From Oscillibacter valericigenes (GTDB lineage: Bacteria; Bacillota; Clostridia; Oscillospirales; Oscillospiraceae), in contig NZ_JAFBIS010000006.1 in the NCBI RefSeq assembly GCF_021531435.1, forward strand, positions 1-64,000: a stretch of DNA of 64,000 nt, read 5' to 3'. This document shows positions 34,664 through 42,804 of this stretch, piece by piece. The notes under the pieces are model-generated. The model did no database searches. It was not told the origin of the DNA and saw nothing but the letters and a program-made list of their open reading frames with translations. The translations under genes and the position numbers were made by a program. Position 1 is the first letter of the stretch. Each line of letters begins with the position of its first letter.

Positions 34664-35086
34664 CAGCAATTTTTCGATCTGGGATTCCCCATACACCGGG
34701 ATACCGTGGGCCGCCAGCAGCTCCGCCGTCACGCCGTCTCCCGCCGTCAGGGTGCCGGAAAAGGTGCCGTCGTAGACCTGGCCCCGGCCGCAGGAGGGAC
34801 TGCGCTCTTTCAGCACCGCCGCCTCACAGCCAAGGAGTTTACATAACTTCAACGTCTCCTCCGCGCCCCTGAGGTACTGCTCTGTCACATCGCCGCTCCG
34901 GGTCACCACCCGGCCTCCCCGCCGCTCCGCTGGCGGGCGGGGCGTGGGCAGACCGCCCAGCTGCTCCGGGCAGACGGGCACCAGAGTGTGGCGCTCCGCC
35001 AGCAATGCCGCCAGCGGGTGGGCCTTGGACGCGCCGTCATACCGGCAGCAAGCCCCCAGCAGGCAGGCGGAGATCAGAATTTTCAT
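34658..35086 (-). CDS. DUF523 family protein
   Basis: A 142-residue protein beginning MKILISACLLGACCRYDG, the hallmark of DUF523, with LVPVCPEQLGGLPTPRPPAE and AVLKERSPSCGRGQVYDG. The conserved cysteines in ACLLG-CCRYDG, PVCPEQ and SPSCG suggest a metal or Fe-S site; the activity of short DUF523 proteins is not established. It is third in a tightly packed group with NUDIX and DUF3783 genes, overlapping the latter by 4 bases. The start was chosen at the conserved MKIL. Confidence 0.88.
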   Translation of the reverse strand: MKILISACLLGACCRYDGASKAHPLAALLAERHTLVPVCPEQLGGLPTPRPPAERRGGRVVTRSGDVTEQYLRGAEETLKLCKLLGCEAAVLKERSPSCGRGQVYDGTFSGTLTAGDGVTAELLAAHGIPVYGESQIEKLLK

Positions 35087-35466
35087 CCTTTTCCGCCTTT
35101 CTGGAACGCCCGGCGCTCCTTTTGCAGCTCCGCGTACAGCATCACGCCGTTCCAGCCCCGGTTGTGAGGCGTCAGCACAGCTTTCAGGCAGTCCGGCCCG
35201 GCCCCTGCCTGGGACAGGGCGGGCAGCAGCGTATCCAGCTGCTTCTCCAGGCCGCACAGCACGATCATCCGGCCCCCCAGGGTGCCCCCGGCGTAGTCGG
35301 CCATGGGGCCGGGAGCGGTATCCTGCCCCGCCATCACCGCCAGGGGCTTGTTATAGTCCTTCCGGGCCACAGGCACCAGCTCCACGCCAAGCGGCCCGAC
35401 CGCCGTCTCCAGGGCCAGCACGCTCAGCAAAGAGTCAAAGCCGAACAGCAGAAGTTTTCCACTCAT
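35083..35466 (-). CDS. DUF3783-type small protein
   Basis: A 127-residue protein reading LLLFGFDSLLSVLALE, RMIVLCGLEKQLDTLLPAL and CLKAVLTPHNRGWNGVMLYAELQKERRAF. The last block (LTPHNRxW, L-EL-KER) is what I associate with DUF3783, found in clostridia without known function. Its ATG overlaps the NUDIX stop (ATGA) and its stop overlaps the DUF523 start, so the three are translated together. I cannot assign a role. Confidence 0.7.
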   Translation of the reverse strand: MSGKLLLFGFDSLLSVLALETAVGPLGVELVPVARKDYNKPLAVMAGQDTAPGPMADYAGGTLGGRMIVLCGLEKQLDTLLPALSQAGAGPDCLKAVLTPHNRGWNGVMLYAELQKERRAFQKGGKG

Positions 35467-35933
35467 AAAACGTCCTCCTTCCCGTCCAGCACCGCCAGCA
35501 CCAGCTTTTCTCCCTCGTATTTCAGTTTCAGGGAGAAAAAGGGCCGTGCCGTGTCCAGCAGCCGCAGGAATATCTTGTCTCCTTCCCACAGGGGCAGGGA
35601 CAGCAGCTCCGCCTTTTTGATCCACGCCAGCTCCCCCTCGTCGCAGGGATGGGACTCCCCCGTCCAGCCGGTGGCGGTAAACAGGTGCATGTACTCCGTG
35701 GGATACTGGTCGGACACAAAAGTCACCAGCCCCCGGTAACGGTAGTCCGTCAGGGTCAGGCCCGTCTCCTCGAAGGTCTCCCGCAGGACGCAGTCCTCCG
35801 GGCTCTCCCCCTCCTCGAACTTGCCGCCCACGCCGATCCACTTGTCGTGGTTCATATCGTTTTTCTTTTTCACCCGGTGGAGCATCAGGTACTGGTCTCC
35901 CCGCTCCAGGTAACACAGGGTAGAGTTGATCAC
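35463..35933 (-). CDS. NUDIX hydrolase, 8-oxo-dGTP diphosphatase type
   Basis: A 156-residue MutT-like enzyme. The NUDIX box begins GGKFEEGESPEDC and ends RETFEETGL, satisfying Gx5Ex7REUxEExGU, at about residues 37-59. Preceding text KKKNDMNHDKWIGVGGKFE and the later HLFTATGWTG fit the bacterial MTH1-like group that removes oxidised purine nucleotides. It is the first gene of the operon with the DUF3783 and DUF523 genes. The substrate is by family likeness only. Confidence 0.9.
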   Translation of the reverse strand: MINSTLCYLERGDQYLMLHRVKKKNDMNHDKWIGVGGKFEEGESPEDCVLRETFEETGLTLTDYRYRGLVTFVSDQYPTEYMHLFTATGWTGESHPCDEGELAWIKKAELLSLPLWEGDKIFLRLLDTARPFFSLKLKYEGEKLVLAVLDGKEDVL

Positions 35934-35976
35934 AGAGCCTCTCCCTCCTCTTTTTGTATCATTATACCCGTATCCC

Positions 35977-36018
35977 GCCCAAAAGAAAAGCCCCGGTTTC
36001 GGAGCTTTTCTTTTGGGC
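35977..36018 (-). terminator. Terminator of the P-type ATPase gene
   Basis: GCCCAAAAGAAAAGC (35977-35991) pairs with GCTTTTCTTTTGGGC (36004-36018), immediately after the stop of the minus-strand ATPase gene. Confidence 0.75.
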
Positions 36019-38592
36019 TCAGCCGCGGGACCGCAGCGCCTTTAAAAGCTGGATCATCAGCATGGAGCCCGCGGACAACCCCACGACGGCGCCCAGCAGT
36101 CCGGCGGACAGCCGGGCAACTTTAAAAAGCGGCTCCAGCGCGGGAACCAGCAGCACCGCCGTCAGCAGGGCCGCGCCCGAGGCAAAAGCCCCCAGCAGCC
36201 AGCGGTTGTTCCAAAACCGCTTCGTCAGCAGCACGGGCCGCTGGGATTTGCAGTTGAAGCCATGGAACAGGCGGGAAAGGCACAGCGTTGCAAAGGCCAT
36301 GGTACTGCCCGCCGCCTCGCTGTGCCCCAGTCCGATGCGGAACGCAATTACAGTGGCGGCGGCGATGACCAGCCCCTCCACGCCCACATTCGTAAGAAAA
36401 TCCCGGGTCAGGATCCCCTCGTTCCGGGGCCGGGGCCGCTCTTTCATCACTTCGTCGGTATGGGGCTCCAGCCCCAGGGCGATGGCGGGCAGGGAATCCG
36501 TCAATAGGTTGATAAACAGCAGGTGCACCGCCTCAAAGGGCACCGGCAGGCCCATGAGGGAGGCATACAGCACCGCCAGAATGCCCGCCGTGTTGCCGGA
36601 CAGCAGAAACTGGATGGCCTTTTTGATGTTGGCGTAGACGTTCCGGCCGTTTTTCACCGCTTGGACGATGGTGGCGAAGTTGTCGTCTGTCAGCACCATC
36701 CCGGCGGCGTCCTTTGCCACCTCCGTGCCGGTGACGCCCATGGCAACACCGATGTCCGCCTGCTTCAGGGCCGGGGCGTCGTTGACGCCGTCTCCCGTCA
36801 TCGCCACCAGGTCCCCCCGCTCCTGCCATGCCCGGACGATGCGAATTTTATGCTCCGGCGTCACCCGGGCGTACACGCTGACATGCGGAACGAACTCCCG
36901 CAGCTCCTCATCACGCATTCCGTCCAGAACAGCGCCCTCCACCGCCTGCGTACCCTCTCGCAGAATCCCGATCTCCTTCGCGATGGCGGAGGCGGTGACC
37001 TTGTGGTCTCCGGTGATCATAACGGGCCGGATACCGGCGGCAACGCACGATGCCACCGCCTGCTTCGACTCCTCCCGGGGCGGGTCCATCATGGCGATGA
37101 GCCCCAGGAAGTCCAGGCCGTTTTCGTCCTCCGGGCTGACGGATTCCCGGTCAATGCGGCGGCAGGCAAAGGCCAGCACCCGCAGCCCCGCCTCGGAAAA
37201 CTGCTCATTGACTTGTTCCACCGCCGTCCGCTCCTCCGCGGAGATGACGCACCTGTCCAGCAGTACATCCACGGCACCCTTAGTGAACATCAGCCGCCCG
37301 CCGGCCATCTGGTGGACGGTGCTCATGAGCTTCCGTTCGGAGTCAAAGGGGAGCTCCGTCAGCCGGGGCCAGCGGGAGCGGGTGGTCTCCTCGTCAAAGC
37401 CGTGTTCCTCTCCCAGCCGCACCAGGGCGGTCTCCGTGGGGTCGCCCACCTCGCCGCTGTCGTCCACCGTGGCGTCACTGCACAGCAGCGCCGCCCGGAG
37501 CAGAGGCTCCTGGATGGGGTCGGAAAAATCCGCGTCCGCCGCGCTGATGACCCGCCCGGCGGCATACAGCTTCCGCACCGTCATTTTGTTCTGGGTCAGG
37601 GTGCCGGTCTTGTCGGAGCAGATGACGGACACGCTGCCCAGCCCCTCCACCGCCTGGAGCTTTCGGATAATGGCATTCTCTTTCGCCATCTTCTGGGTGC
37701 CGAAGGACAGCACGATGGTCACAATGGAGCTCAAGGCCTCCGGGATGGCCGCCACCGCCAGAGCCACGGTGAACAGGAACGCATGCATGGGGTCCTCCCG
37801 CCGTATCAGCACGCTGACAGCGAATAAAACGGCACAAATTATCAATATAATGGCAGAAAGGTGGTGCCCGAACCGGTCCAGGCTGACTTGCAGCGGTGTC
37901 TTTTTCTCCTCTGTGCTCTTGAGCAGTGCGGCGATCCTGCCTATTTCCGTGTCCATGCCGGTATCGGTCACCAGGAATTTTGCCCGGCCGTAGGTGACAA
38001 AGCTGCCGGAGAACACCATGTTTTTCCTGTCGCCCAGGGGCACCTCTCCTGTCAGCTCCCCCGTCTCTTTCTCCACCGGGAGGCTCTCGCCGGTAAGGGT
38101 GCTTTCATCGCATTTTACTCTGGCGCACTCCAACAGGCGGCCGTCGGCACAGACGGAATCCCCCGCCTCCAGCACCACCACATCGCCGGGCACCACTTCC
38201 CGACCCGGGATCTGGACCACATGGCCATCCCGCTCCACCTTGGCGGTGGAGGCGGACATACGCTTCAAGCTGTCCAGGGACGCGGCGGCCTTCACCGTCT
38301 GGACGGTGCCGAGGACCGCGTTCATGGTGATGACCGCCAAAATCACGATGGCGCTCTCCCCGTCTCCCAAAAAGGCGGACACTGCCGCCGCCAGAATCAG
38401 GATGACCACTAAAAAATCCCGGAACTGCTCCAGAAACACCCGAAAAACACGTTTCTTCCCCCCGGCCTGGAGCTCGTTGGGGCCGCAGGTTTCCAGCCGC
38501 TGACCCGCCTCCGCTGCCGTCAGTCCTCCCTCCCGGCAGCCCAGCTCACGGAACAGCTCCATCCGGCTTTTCTCCCAGGTACGCTTCTTCAT
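36019..38592 (-). CDS. Calcium-type P-type ATPase
   Basis: An 857-residue P2-type cation pump. In order: an N-terminal cytosolic part with EAGQRLETCGPNEL, the actuator motif TGESLPVEK, the ion-binding helix AAIPEALSSIVTIVLS (PEAL as in SERCA-like pumps), the phosphorylation site CSDKTGTLTQNKM near 330, KGAVDVLLDRC, the hinge MTGDGVNDAPALKQADIGVAMG, and the C-terminal membrane helices NLLTDSLPAIALGLEP. It probably exports Ca2+ (or Mn2+) to keep the cytosol low. ATG 38592 (MKKRTWEK) follows AGGAAAGGA. The upstream 220 bases hold nothing recognisable. Confidence 0.92.
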   Translation of the reverse strand: MKKRTWEKSRMELFRELGCREGGLTAAEAGQRLETCGPNELQAGGKKRVFRVFLEQFRDFLVVILILAAAVSAFLGDGESAIVILAVITMNAVLGTVQTVKAAASLDSLKRMSASTAKVERDGHVVQIPGREVVPGDVVVLEAGDSVCADGRLLECARVKCDESTLTGESLPVEKETGELTGEVPLGDRKNMVFSGSFVTYGRAKFLVTDTGMDTEIGRIAALLKSTEEKKTPLQVSLDRFGHHLSAIILIICAVLFAVSVLIRREDPMHAFLFTVALAVAAIPEALSSIVTIVLSFGTQKMAKENAIIRKLQAVEGLGSVSVICSDKTGTLTQNKMTVRKLYAAGRVISAADADFSDPIQEPLLRAALLCSDATVDDSGEVGDPTETALVRLGEEHGFDEETTRSRWPRLTELPFDSERKLMSTVHQMAGGRLMFTKGAVDVLLDRCVISAEERTAVEQVNEQFSEAGLRVLAFACRRIDRESVSPEDENGLDFLGLIAMMDPPREESKQAVASCVAAGIRPVMITGDHKVTASAIAKEIGILREGTQAVEGAVLDGMRDEELREFVPHVSVYARVTPEHKIRIVRAWQERGDLVAMTGDGVNDAPALKQADIGVAMGVTGTEVAKDAAGMVLTDDNFATIVQAVKNGRNVYANIKKAIQFLLSGNTAGILAVLYASLMGLPVPFEAVHLLFINLLTDSLPAIALGLEPHTDEVMKERPRPRNEGILTRDFLTNVGVEGLVIAAATVIAFRIGLGHSEAAGSTMAFATLCLSRLFHGFNCKSQRPVLLTKRFWNNRWLLGAFASGAALLTAVLLVPALEPLFKVARLSAGLLGAVVGLSAGSMLMIQLLKALRSRG

Positions 38593-38816
38593 CTCGTCCT
38601 TCCTTTCCGGCAAGGCGCAAAAAGGCGAGGCCTTTGCATCCATGCCTAACAGCATTGTTGCAAAAGTCTCGCCATTTCAATCCGAAGCGGGGAAATTTTC
38701 CCGGCCTGACGCCGCGGATGCACGGAAACCGTGCCAGCTACTCCCTTTTCTTGTGGGTATCTTATGCCCTTCCGAACCGGAAATCAAGGGTTTTGCCCGT
38801 TCAGGTTTTGTAAAGC

Positions 38817-39269
38817 TTACTCCCCCATCACCTGGAACACGATGTCCCGCACCCGGTTTTTAGTATCGCACTCCACCAGGGTCAGATTCTGCCAAGGGCC
38901 GATGGTGATTTTGCCGGACACAAAGGGAATGGTGATAAAGGGGGACAGCAGCGCCGCCTTGATGTGGGAGGAACCGTTGTCGTCGTGCCAGGTCTCATGG
39001 TGCCAGTAGGGTACCACCCGGCCCTTCTCGTCCAGGTAGGGGGAGAACACGTCCAGCGCCGCCTTCAGGTCGTGGTTCACCATGCCCGGCTCGAACTCCA
39101 GGGTGGTCAGGCCCGCCACGCCGCCGGTGGTGAACCCGGTGACGGTGCCGGCGGAAATGCCGTATTGTTTGCAGGCCTCCGATACCGCGTGCTGGAAGTC
39201 CTCCGTCACGTCGATCATGCCCATGTGGGCCTTGGTGTGGTAGGTTTTCGTCTCCGTATAAACTGCCAT
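38817..39269 (-). CDS. yjbQ: YjbQ family protein (UPF0047)
   Basis: A 150-residue protein with GMIDVTEDFQHAV, GTVTGFTTGGVAGLTTLEFEPGM, the metal-binding-like histidines WHHETWHDDNGSSHIKAALL and ITIGPWQNLTLVECD, all hallmarks of YjbQ. The E. coli protein has weak thiamin-phosphate synthase activity, but its physiological role is unclear. ATG 39269 follows AAAGGAGG. It is divergent from the Smr gene, with only 80 bases between them. Confidence 0.92.
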   Translation of the reverse strand: MAVYTETKTYHTKAHMGMIDVTEDFQHAVSEACKQYGISAGTVTGFTTGGVAGLTTLEFEPGMVNHDLKAALDVFSPYLDEKGRVVPYWHHETWHDDNGSSHIKAALLSPFITIPFVSGKITIGPWQNLTLVECDTKNRVRDIVFQVMGE

Positions 39270-39349
39270 GAAACTGGCCTCCTTTGCCGTTTTTCGCATT
39301 GTAACACATTTCCGCCCGTGGTACAATGGCTTTGAAACGAGGTGAGCGC

Positions 39350-39598
39350 ATGAACGAGGCCATTGTCACCGTGGATCTCCACGGCAAAACCACCTATCAG
39401 GCCCAGGTGACCATCGACGCCCTGCTGCGCCGGACGAGGGCGGGGACCTACCGCATCCGGCTCATCCACGGCAGTCACGGCGGCACGGCCCTGCGGGACT
39501 TCATCCGCTCCGCATACAGCCGCCATCCGAAAGTCAAGCGGCTCATCCTCTCCCCCGACGGCGGCGCCACGGAGCTGGTGCTGCGGGAATATGTTTAG
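39350..39598 (+). CDS. Stand-alone Smr domain protein
   Basis: An 82-residue Smr domain: VTVDLHGKTTYQAQVTIDALL gives the conserved DLHG, RIRLIHGSHGGTALRDFIRS the HGxGxG-like loop, and LILSPDGGATELVL the end. Smr domains, known from MutS2, nick or bind branched DNA or RNA near stalled ribosomes. Here the loop reads HGSHGG instead of HGKGxG. GAGGTG precedes ATG 39350. It is the first of three genes in one direction, with the nitrilase-family gene 11 bases later. Confidence 0.85.
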   Translation: MNEAIVTVDLHGKTTYQAQVTIDALLRRTRAGTYRIRLIHGSHGGTALRDFIRSAYSRHPKVKRLILSPDGGATELVLREYV

Positions 39599-39609
39599 GA
39601 GGCTTTTCC

Positions 39610-40425
39610 ATGCGTATCGCACTCATTCAGATGACGGTAACGGCGGATAAGGCGGGCAATCTCCAAACCGCCTGCGAAAAGCTGCGGGAAGCCGCCGCCC
39701 ACGGCGCGGACATCGCCGTCCTGCCGGAGATGTTCTGCTGTCCCTATCAAAACGACTGCTTCTGCTCCTACGGTGAGGCGGAAAACGGCCCCGCCCAGGC
39801 AGCCCTATCCGCCCTGGCGGCGGAGCTCGGCATTTACATCGTGGGCGGCTCCCTCCCGGAGCTGGCGGAGGGAAACGTCTATAATACCAGTTACGTTTAC
39901 GGTCGGCGAGGCGAGCTGCTGGCAAAACACCGCAAGGCCCACCTGTTCGACATCGACGTGGCGGGCGGCCAGCGGTTCCGGGAATCAGACACCCTTTCCC
40001 CGGGAAACGCCGTCACCACCTTTGAGACGGAATTCGGCACCATGGGCCTTTGCATCTGCTTCGACCTGCGGTTCGAGGAGCTGGCCCGGTGCATGTGCCT
40101 CCGGGGTGCCAAGGTCATTTTCGTCCCCGCCGCTTTCAACATGACCACCGGCCCCGCCCACTGGGAGCTGCTGTTCCGCCAGCGGGCTGTGGATAACCAG
40201 TGCTTCACCGTGGGCGTCTCCCCCGCCCGTGATGAATCCGCGGGCTATGTGGCCTACGGCAATTCCATCGCCGTAGACCCCTGGGGCACGGTTCTGTGCC
40301 GGGCCGGGGCGGAGGAAACTACCCTGTACGCCGACTTAGCGCTCTCCCGGCTGGATGACGTCCGCCGGCAGCTCCCCATCCTCTCCGCCCGCCGGACAGA
40401 CCTGTATGAGGTGCGGGAGAAATGA
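39610..40425 (+). CDS. Carbon-nitrogen hydrolase, omega-amidase/NIT2-like
   Basis: A 271-residue nitrilase-superfamily enzyme with the Glu-Lys-Cys triad: Glu in AVLPEMFCCPY near 41, Lys in LAKHRKAHLFDID near 110, and Cys in GLCICFDLRFEEL near 150. The DLRF after the cysteine is the omega-amidase subgroup (NIT2), which repairs alpha-ketoglutaramate and similar compounds; other amides cannot be excluded. Its stop overlaps the start of the MGMT-family gene, so they are coupled. Confidence 0.92.
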   Translation: MRIALIQMTVTADKAGNLQTACEKLREAAAHGADIAVLPEMFCCPYQNDCFCSYGEAENGPAQAALSALAAELGIYIVGGSLPELAEGNVYNTSYVYGRRGELLAKHRKAHLFDIDVAGGQRFRESDTLSPGNAVTTFETEFGTMGLCICFDLRFEELARCMCLRGAKVIFVPAAFNMTTGPAHWELLFRQRAVDNQCFTVGVSPARDESAGYVAYGNSIAVDPWGTVLCRAGAEETTLYADLALSRLDDVRRQLPILSARRTDLYEVREK

Positions 40426-40730
40426 GCGGGCCGCTATTCGCGGTGTTCATTGACATCGTCCGGCAAATCCCTGCAGGAAAGGTCGCCACCTACGGCCAGG
40501 TGGCTCGGCTGGCCGGAATGCCCCGGTGCGCCCGGACAGTGGGCTACGCCATGGCAGCCTGCCGGGACGCTTCCGTCCCCTGCCACCGGGTGGTGGACCG
40601 CTTCGGCGGCACCAAAAGCTGCTTCGACACCCATGCCCCAGGCACCCAGCGGGCGCTGCTGGAAGCGGAGGGCGTGGTCTTCACGCCGGAGGGCAGGGCG
40701 GACCTGAAGCGCTGCCAGTGGCAGCCATAA
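40422..40730 (+). CDS. MGMT-family DNA-binding protein (alkyltransferase domain)
   Basis: A 102-residue protein equal to only the C-terminal half of O6-methylguanine-DNA methyltransferase: VRQIPAGKVATYGQVARLAG is the helix-turn-helix with the arginine finger region CARTVGYAM, followed by PCHRVV with the alkyl-accepting cysteine near 53. Alkyltransferase-like (ATL) proteins of this length usually have Trp in place of that Cys; this one keeps the Cys, so it may transfer alkyl groups or only flag damage. It overlaps the nitrilase gene by 4 bases. Confidence 0.88.
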   Translation: MSGPLFAVFIDIVRQIPAGKVATYGQVARLAGMPRCARTVGYAMAACRDASVPCHRVVDRFGGTKSCFDTHAPGTQRALLEAEGVVFTPEGRADLKRCQWQP

Positions 40731-40736
40731 CGCTAA

Positions 40737-40772
40737 AAAATCAGGAGACGGCTTTTGCCGTCTCCTGATTTT
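40737..40772. terminator. Bidirectional terminator
   Basis: AAAATCAGGAGACGGC pairs perfectly with its complement around TTTT, between the convergent MGMT-family and VanY-type genes; it overlaps the last codon of the latter. Confidence 0.85.
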
Positions 40773-41490
40773 CGTTCGTATGTATATTCTTTTCCGCATT
40801 TTCCAGCGCGGTCAGGTACTCCTCCAGACAAAGGCCGCTGTCTTGTATGGCCTTGGAGGTTTCCCTGCCCACGTAGCGGTAGTGCCACGGCTCGTAGCCG
40901 ATGCCGGTGACGGCACTTTTATCCGACGGATAGCGGAGGATAAAACCATATTCCCAGCAGTGCTCCATCAGCCATTTCTGCTCCGCCGTCTGTTCCTGCT
41001 TCCGGTCCAGCACCTGGTAACTGGACGCCACCAGGTCCACCGCCAGGCCGGTCTGGTGCTCGCTGGTACCGGGTACCGCCACCCAGCGGCCCGCCTCCCG
41101 GATGGCGGCCTCCTTGCTGTAACCGGCGGCCCGGAGCCGGGCGATCTTGTTGTTGTACAGCCGGGTCTGGGTCTCGGAAGAACGGTAAGCGGAGCAGACC
41201 AGGGGCCGCAGCCCCGCCTTCCGGCAGTCTGACAGCATGGCCGTCAAATCGTCATAGATCCGGGCGTCCACCTGCAAGCCGTTGGGCAGCTTTTTCAGTT
41301 CCACCGTATAGTCCTCCGGCAGCTTGTTCCAGGGATTCACCAGCAGAAGCTGCCAGTCCTGCTCCGCCTGAACAGGCGTTGTTTGTACGGTACCCGCCTG
41401 TGTCGCCGGGGCCCCATCCGCCGCATATGTAGCAGGGCTCATAAGCATCAGCGCCGTCAGCAAAGCGGCGGCGCACCGCGCAACATTCAT
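40741..41490 (-). CDS. Secreted D-alanyl-D-alanine carboxypeptidase, M15B (VanY/DdcY type)
   Basis: Trims terminal D-Ala from peptidoglycan. The 249-residue precursor has a signal peptide (MNVARCAAALLTALMLMS then TYA). The catalytic domain shows LVCSAYRSSETQ, PGTSEHQTGLAVDL (zinc His and Asp near 143-150) and GYEPWHYRYVG (catalytic Glu and third zinc His). AAAGGA precedes the ATG. There is no van cluster around it, so this is wall maintenance rather than resistance. Confidence 0.92.
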   Translation of the reverse strand: MNVARCAAALLTALMLMSPATYAADGAPATQAGTVQTTPVQAEQDWQLLLVNPWNKLPEDYTVELKKLPNGLQVDARIYDDLTAMLSDCRKAGLRPLVCSAYRSSETQTRLYNNKIARLRAAGYSKEAAIREAGRWVAVPGTSEHQTGLAVDLVASSYQVLDRKQEQTAEQKWLMEHCWEYGFILRYPSDKSAVTGIGYEPWHYRYVGRETSKAIQDSGLCLEEYLTALENAEKNIHTNENQETAKAVS

Positions 41491-41583
41491 CGTGATTCCT
41501 TTCCGGCCCGCCGGGCCTTTGATAGCTTGTCTCCATCATACACCCGCGGCATCAAAAAAGGAGTAACAATTTGTAAACAAAAT

Positions 41584-41608
41584 CAGCCGGCCCAAAATGG
41601 GCCGGCTG
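41584..41608 (-). terminator. Terminator of iolG (minus unit)
   Basis: CAGCCGGCCCA, loop AAA, TGGGCCGGCTG, with ATTTTG following on the minus strand. Confidence 0.8.
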
Positions 41609-41623
41609 AAGATTTTCGGGCAA

Positions 41624-42637
41624 TCAGATCTTCACGATCTTGCCGGTCTTCCACGCCTCGGTGGTAGCATAGCCGATGATGGTGGACTTGGTGCCGTCAT
41701 ACACGGTGGTGCCGGGCTGCTTGCCATCCAGCGCGCAATTGACGAACTCCTCCATCTCGGTGAGGTAGGACTCGGCGAACCGCTCGGGGAAGGAGCCCAC
41801 GCACTCGGTGCAGGCGCCGTTGACATTGTAGACCATGGCCTGGTTCTTCTCAGGCACGGCGGAGATGCGGATGGTGCCCTCGGTGCCCACGATCTCGGTC
41901 TCCACATGGTAGCCATAGGGAGCGGTGCGGCCCACATGGACCATGCCCATGGCGCCGTTCTCAAACTTGTACACGGCCACGCCGGTCTCGTCGTCACCGG
42001 CCTCCTTGAACTCGGGGTGCTTGAAGGTGGCGCCCATGGCGTAGACCTCGGTGGCCTCGCAGCCCAGGAACCAGCGCATCAGGTCGATGTCGTGAATGGC
42101 CATGTCCAGGAAGATGCCGCCGGAGGTCTTGGCAAAGCGGATGGCGCCGTCCACGAACGCCTCGGGGTCGATGCCGGTGGCCTTCACCAGGTAGGGCGTG
42201 CCGATGGCGCCCGCCTCGATCTTCTGCTTGGCATAGGCGTAGGACTTGTCATAGCGGCGCATGAAGCCCAGCATGAAGGTCAGGTCGGGGTGGCGCTCCA
42301 CGGCGGCCTCAGCCTGCTTGCACTGGGCCACGTCCACGCCCAGGGGCTTCTCGGAGAACACGTGCTTGCCGGCGTCCAGAGCGGCCTCGATCTGCCAGCA
42401 GTGCTCGGAAGAAGTGGTGACGATGACCACGGCGTCGATGTCAGCCTTGGCCAGCATCTCCCGGTAGTCGCTGTAAACGTCCGTGATGCCCAGCTCCTGC
42501 TTGGCGTACTCCAGCTCCGCGGGCACGATGGAGCAGGCGGCAGCCAGCTCCGCGTTGGGGATCTTGTAGGCGATGTTCTGTGCGTGGACCTTGCCCAGGC
42601 GACCCAGGCCCACAATGCCGATGCGCAGTTTCTTCAT
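41624..42637 (-). CDS. iolG: Inositol 2-dehydrogenase, IolG type (first copy)
   Basis: A Gfo/Idh/MocA-family NAD-dependent dehydrogenase that would oxidise myo-inositol to 2-keto-myo-inositol. The 337 residues begin LRIGIVGLGRLGKVHA (Rossmann fold), then HVFSEKPLGVDV with the conserved EKP lysine near 93, and GGIFLDMAIHDIDLMRWF with the catalytic Asp-x3-His near 168-172. GGAGG precedes ATG. It follows the sugar ABC transporter on the same strand but has a 167-base gap with hairpins and an inverted repeat, so it may have its own promoter. A related sugar dehydrogenase (scyllo-inositol) is possible. Confidence 0.85.
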   Translation of the reverse strand: MKKLRIGIVGLGRLGKVHAQNIAYKIPNAELAAACSIVPAELEYAKQELGITDVYSDYREMLAKADIDAVVIVTTSSEHCWQIEAALDAGKHVFSEKPLGVDVAQCKQAEAAVERHPDLTFMLGFMRRYDKSYAYAKQKIEAGAIGTPYLVKATGIDPEAFVDGAIRFAKTSGGIFLDMAIHDIDLMRWFLGCEATEVYAMGATFKHPEFKEAGDDETGVAVYKFENGAMGMVHVGRTAPYGYHVETEIVGTEGTIRISAVPEKNQAMVYNVNGACTECVGSFPERFAESYLTEMEEFVNCALDGKQPGTTVYDGTKSTIIGYATTEAWKTGKIVKI

Positions 42638-42715
42638 GATCTTTCCTCCATGTTCAGCGCGGCGCTCCGCGCAAATTTCCGGTAGTTTACCAGTCGCAGC
42701 AGTAAAACTGGCGTC

Positions 42716-42743
42716 CGATAAAATGTGTTAAACGATTTTATCG
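42716..42743. promoter_or_regulatory. Inverted repeat, candidate operator before iolG
   Basis: CGATAAAAT at 42716-42724 and ATTTTATCG at 42735-42743 form a perfect 9-bp inverted repeat around GTGTTAAACG. Its AT-rich symmetric form suits a repressor site upstream of the minus-strand iolG; the binding protein is not encoded in the window. Confidence 0.4.
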
Positions 42744-42762
42744 ACCTCATATTGCCATAATT

Positions 42763-42790
42763 GTGCCCGGCCTGTCAACAGGCCGGGCAC
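42763..42790 (-). terminator. Hairpin after the sugar ABC permease gene
   Basis: GTGCCCGGCCTG pairs with CAGGCCGGGCAC around TCAA. On the minus strand it is followed by AATTATGG rather than a T run, so it may be a partial terminator or an RNA-stability stem separating the transporter from iolG. Confidence 0.55.
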
Positions 42791-42804
42791 AGAAAAATGC
42801 GAAA

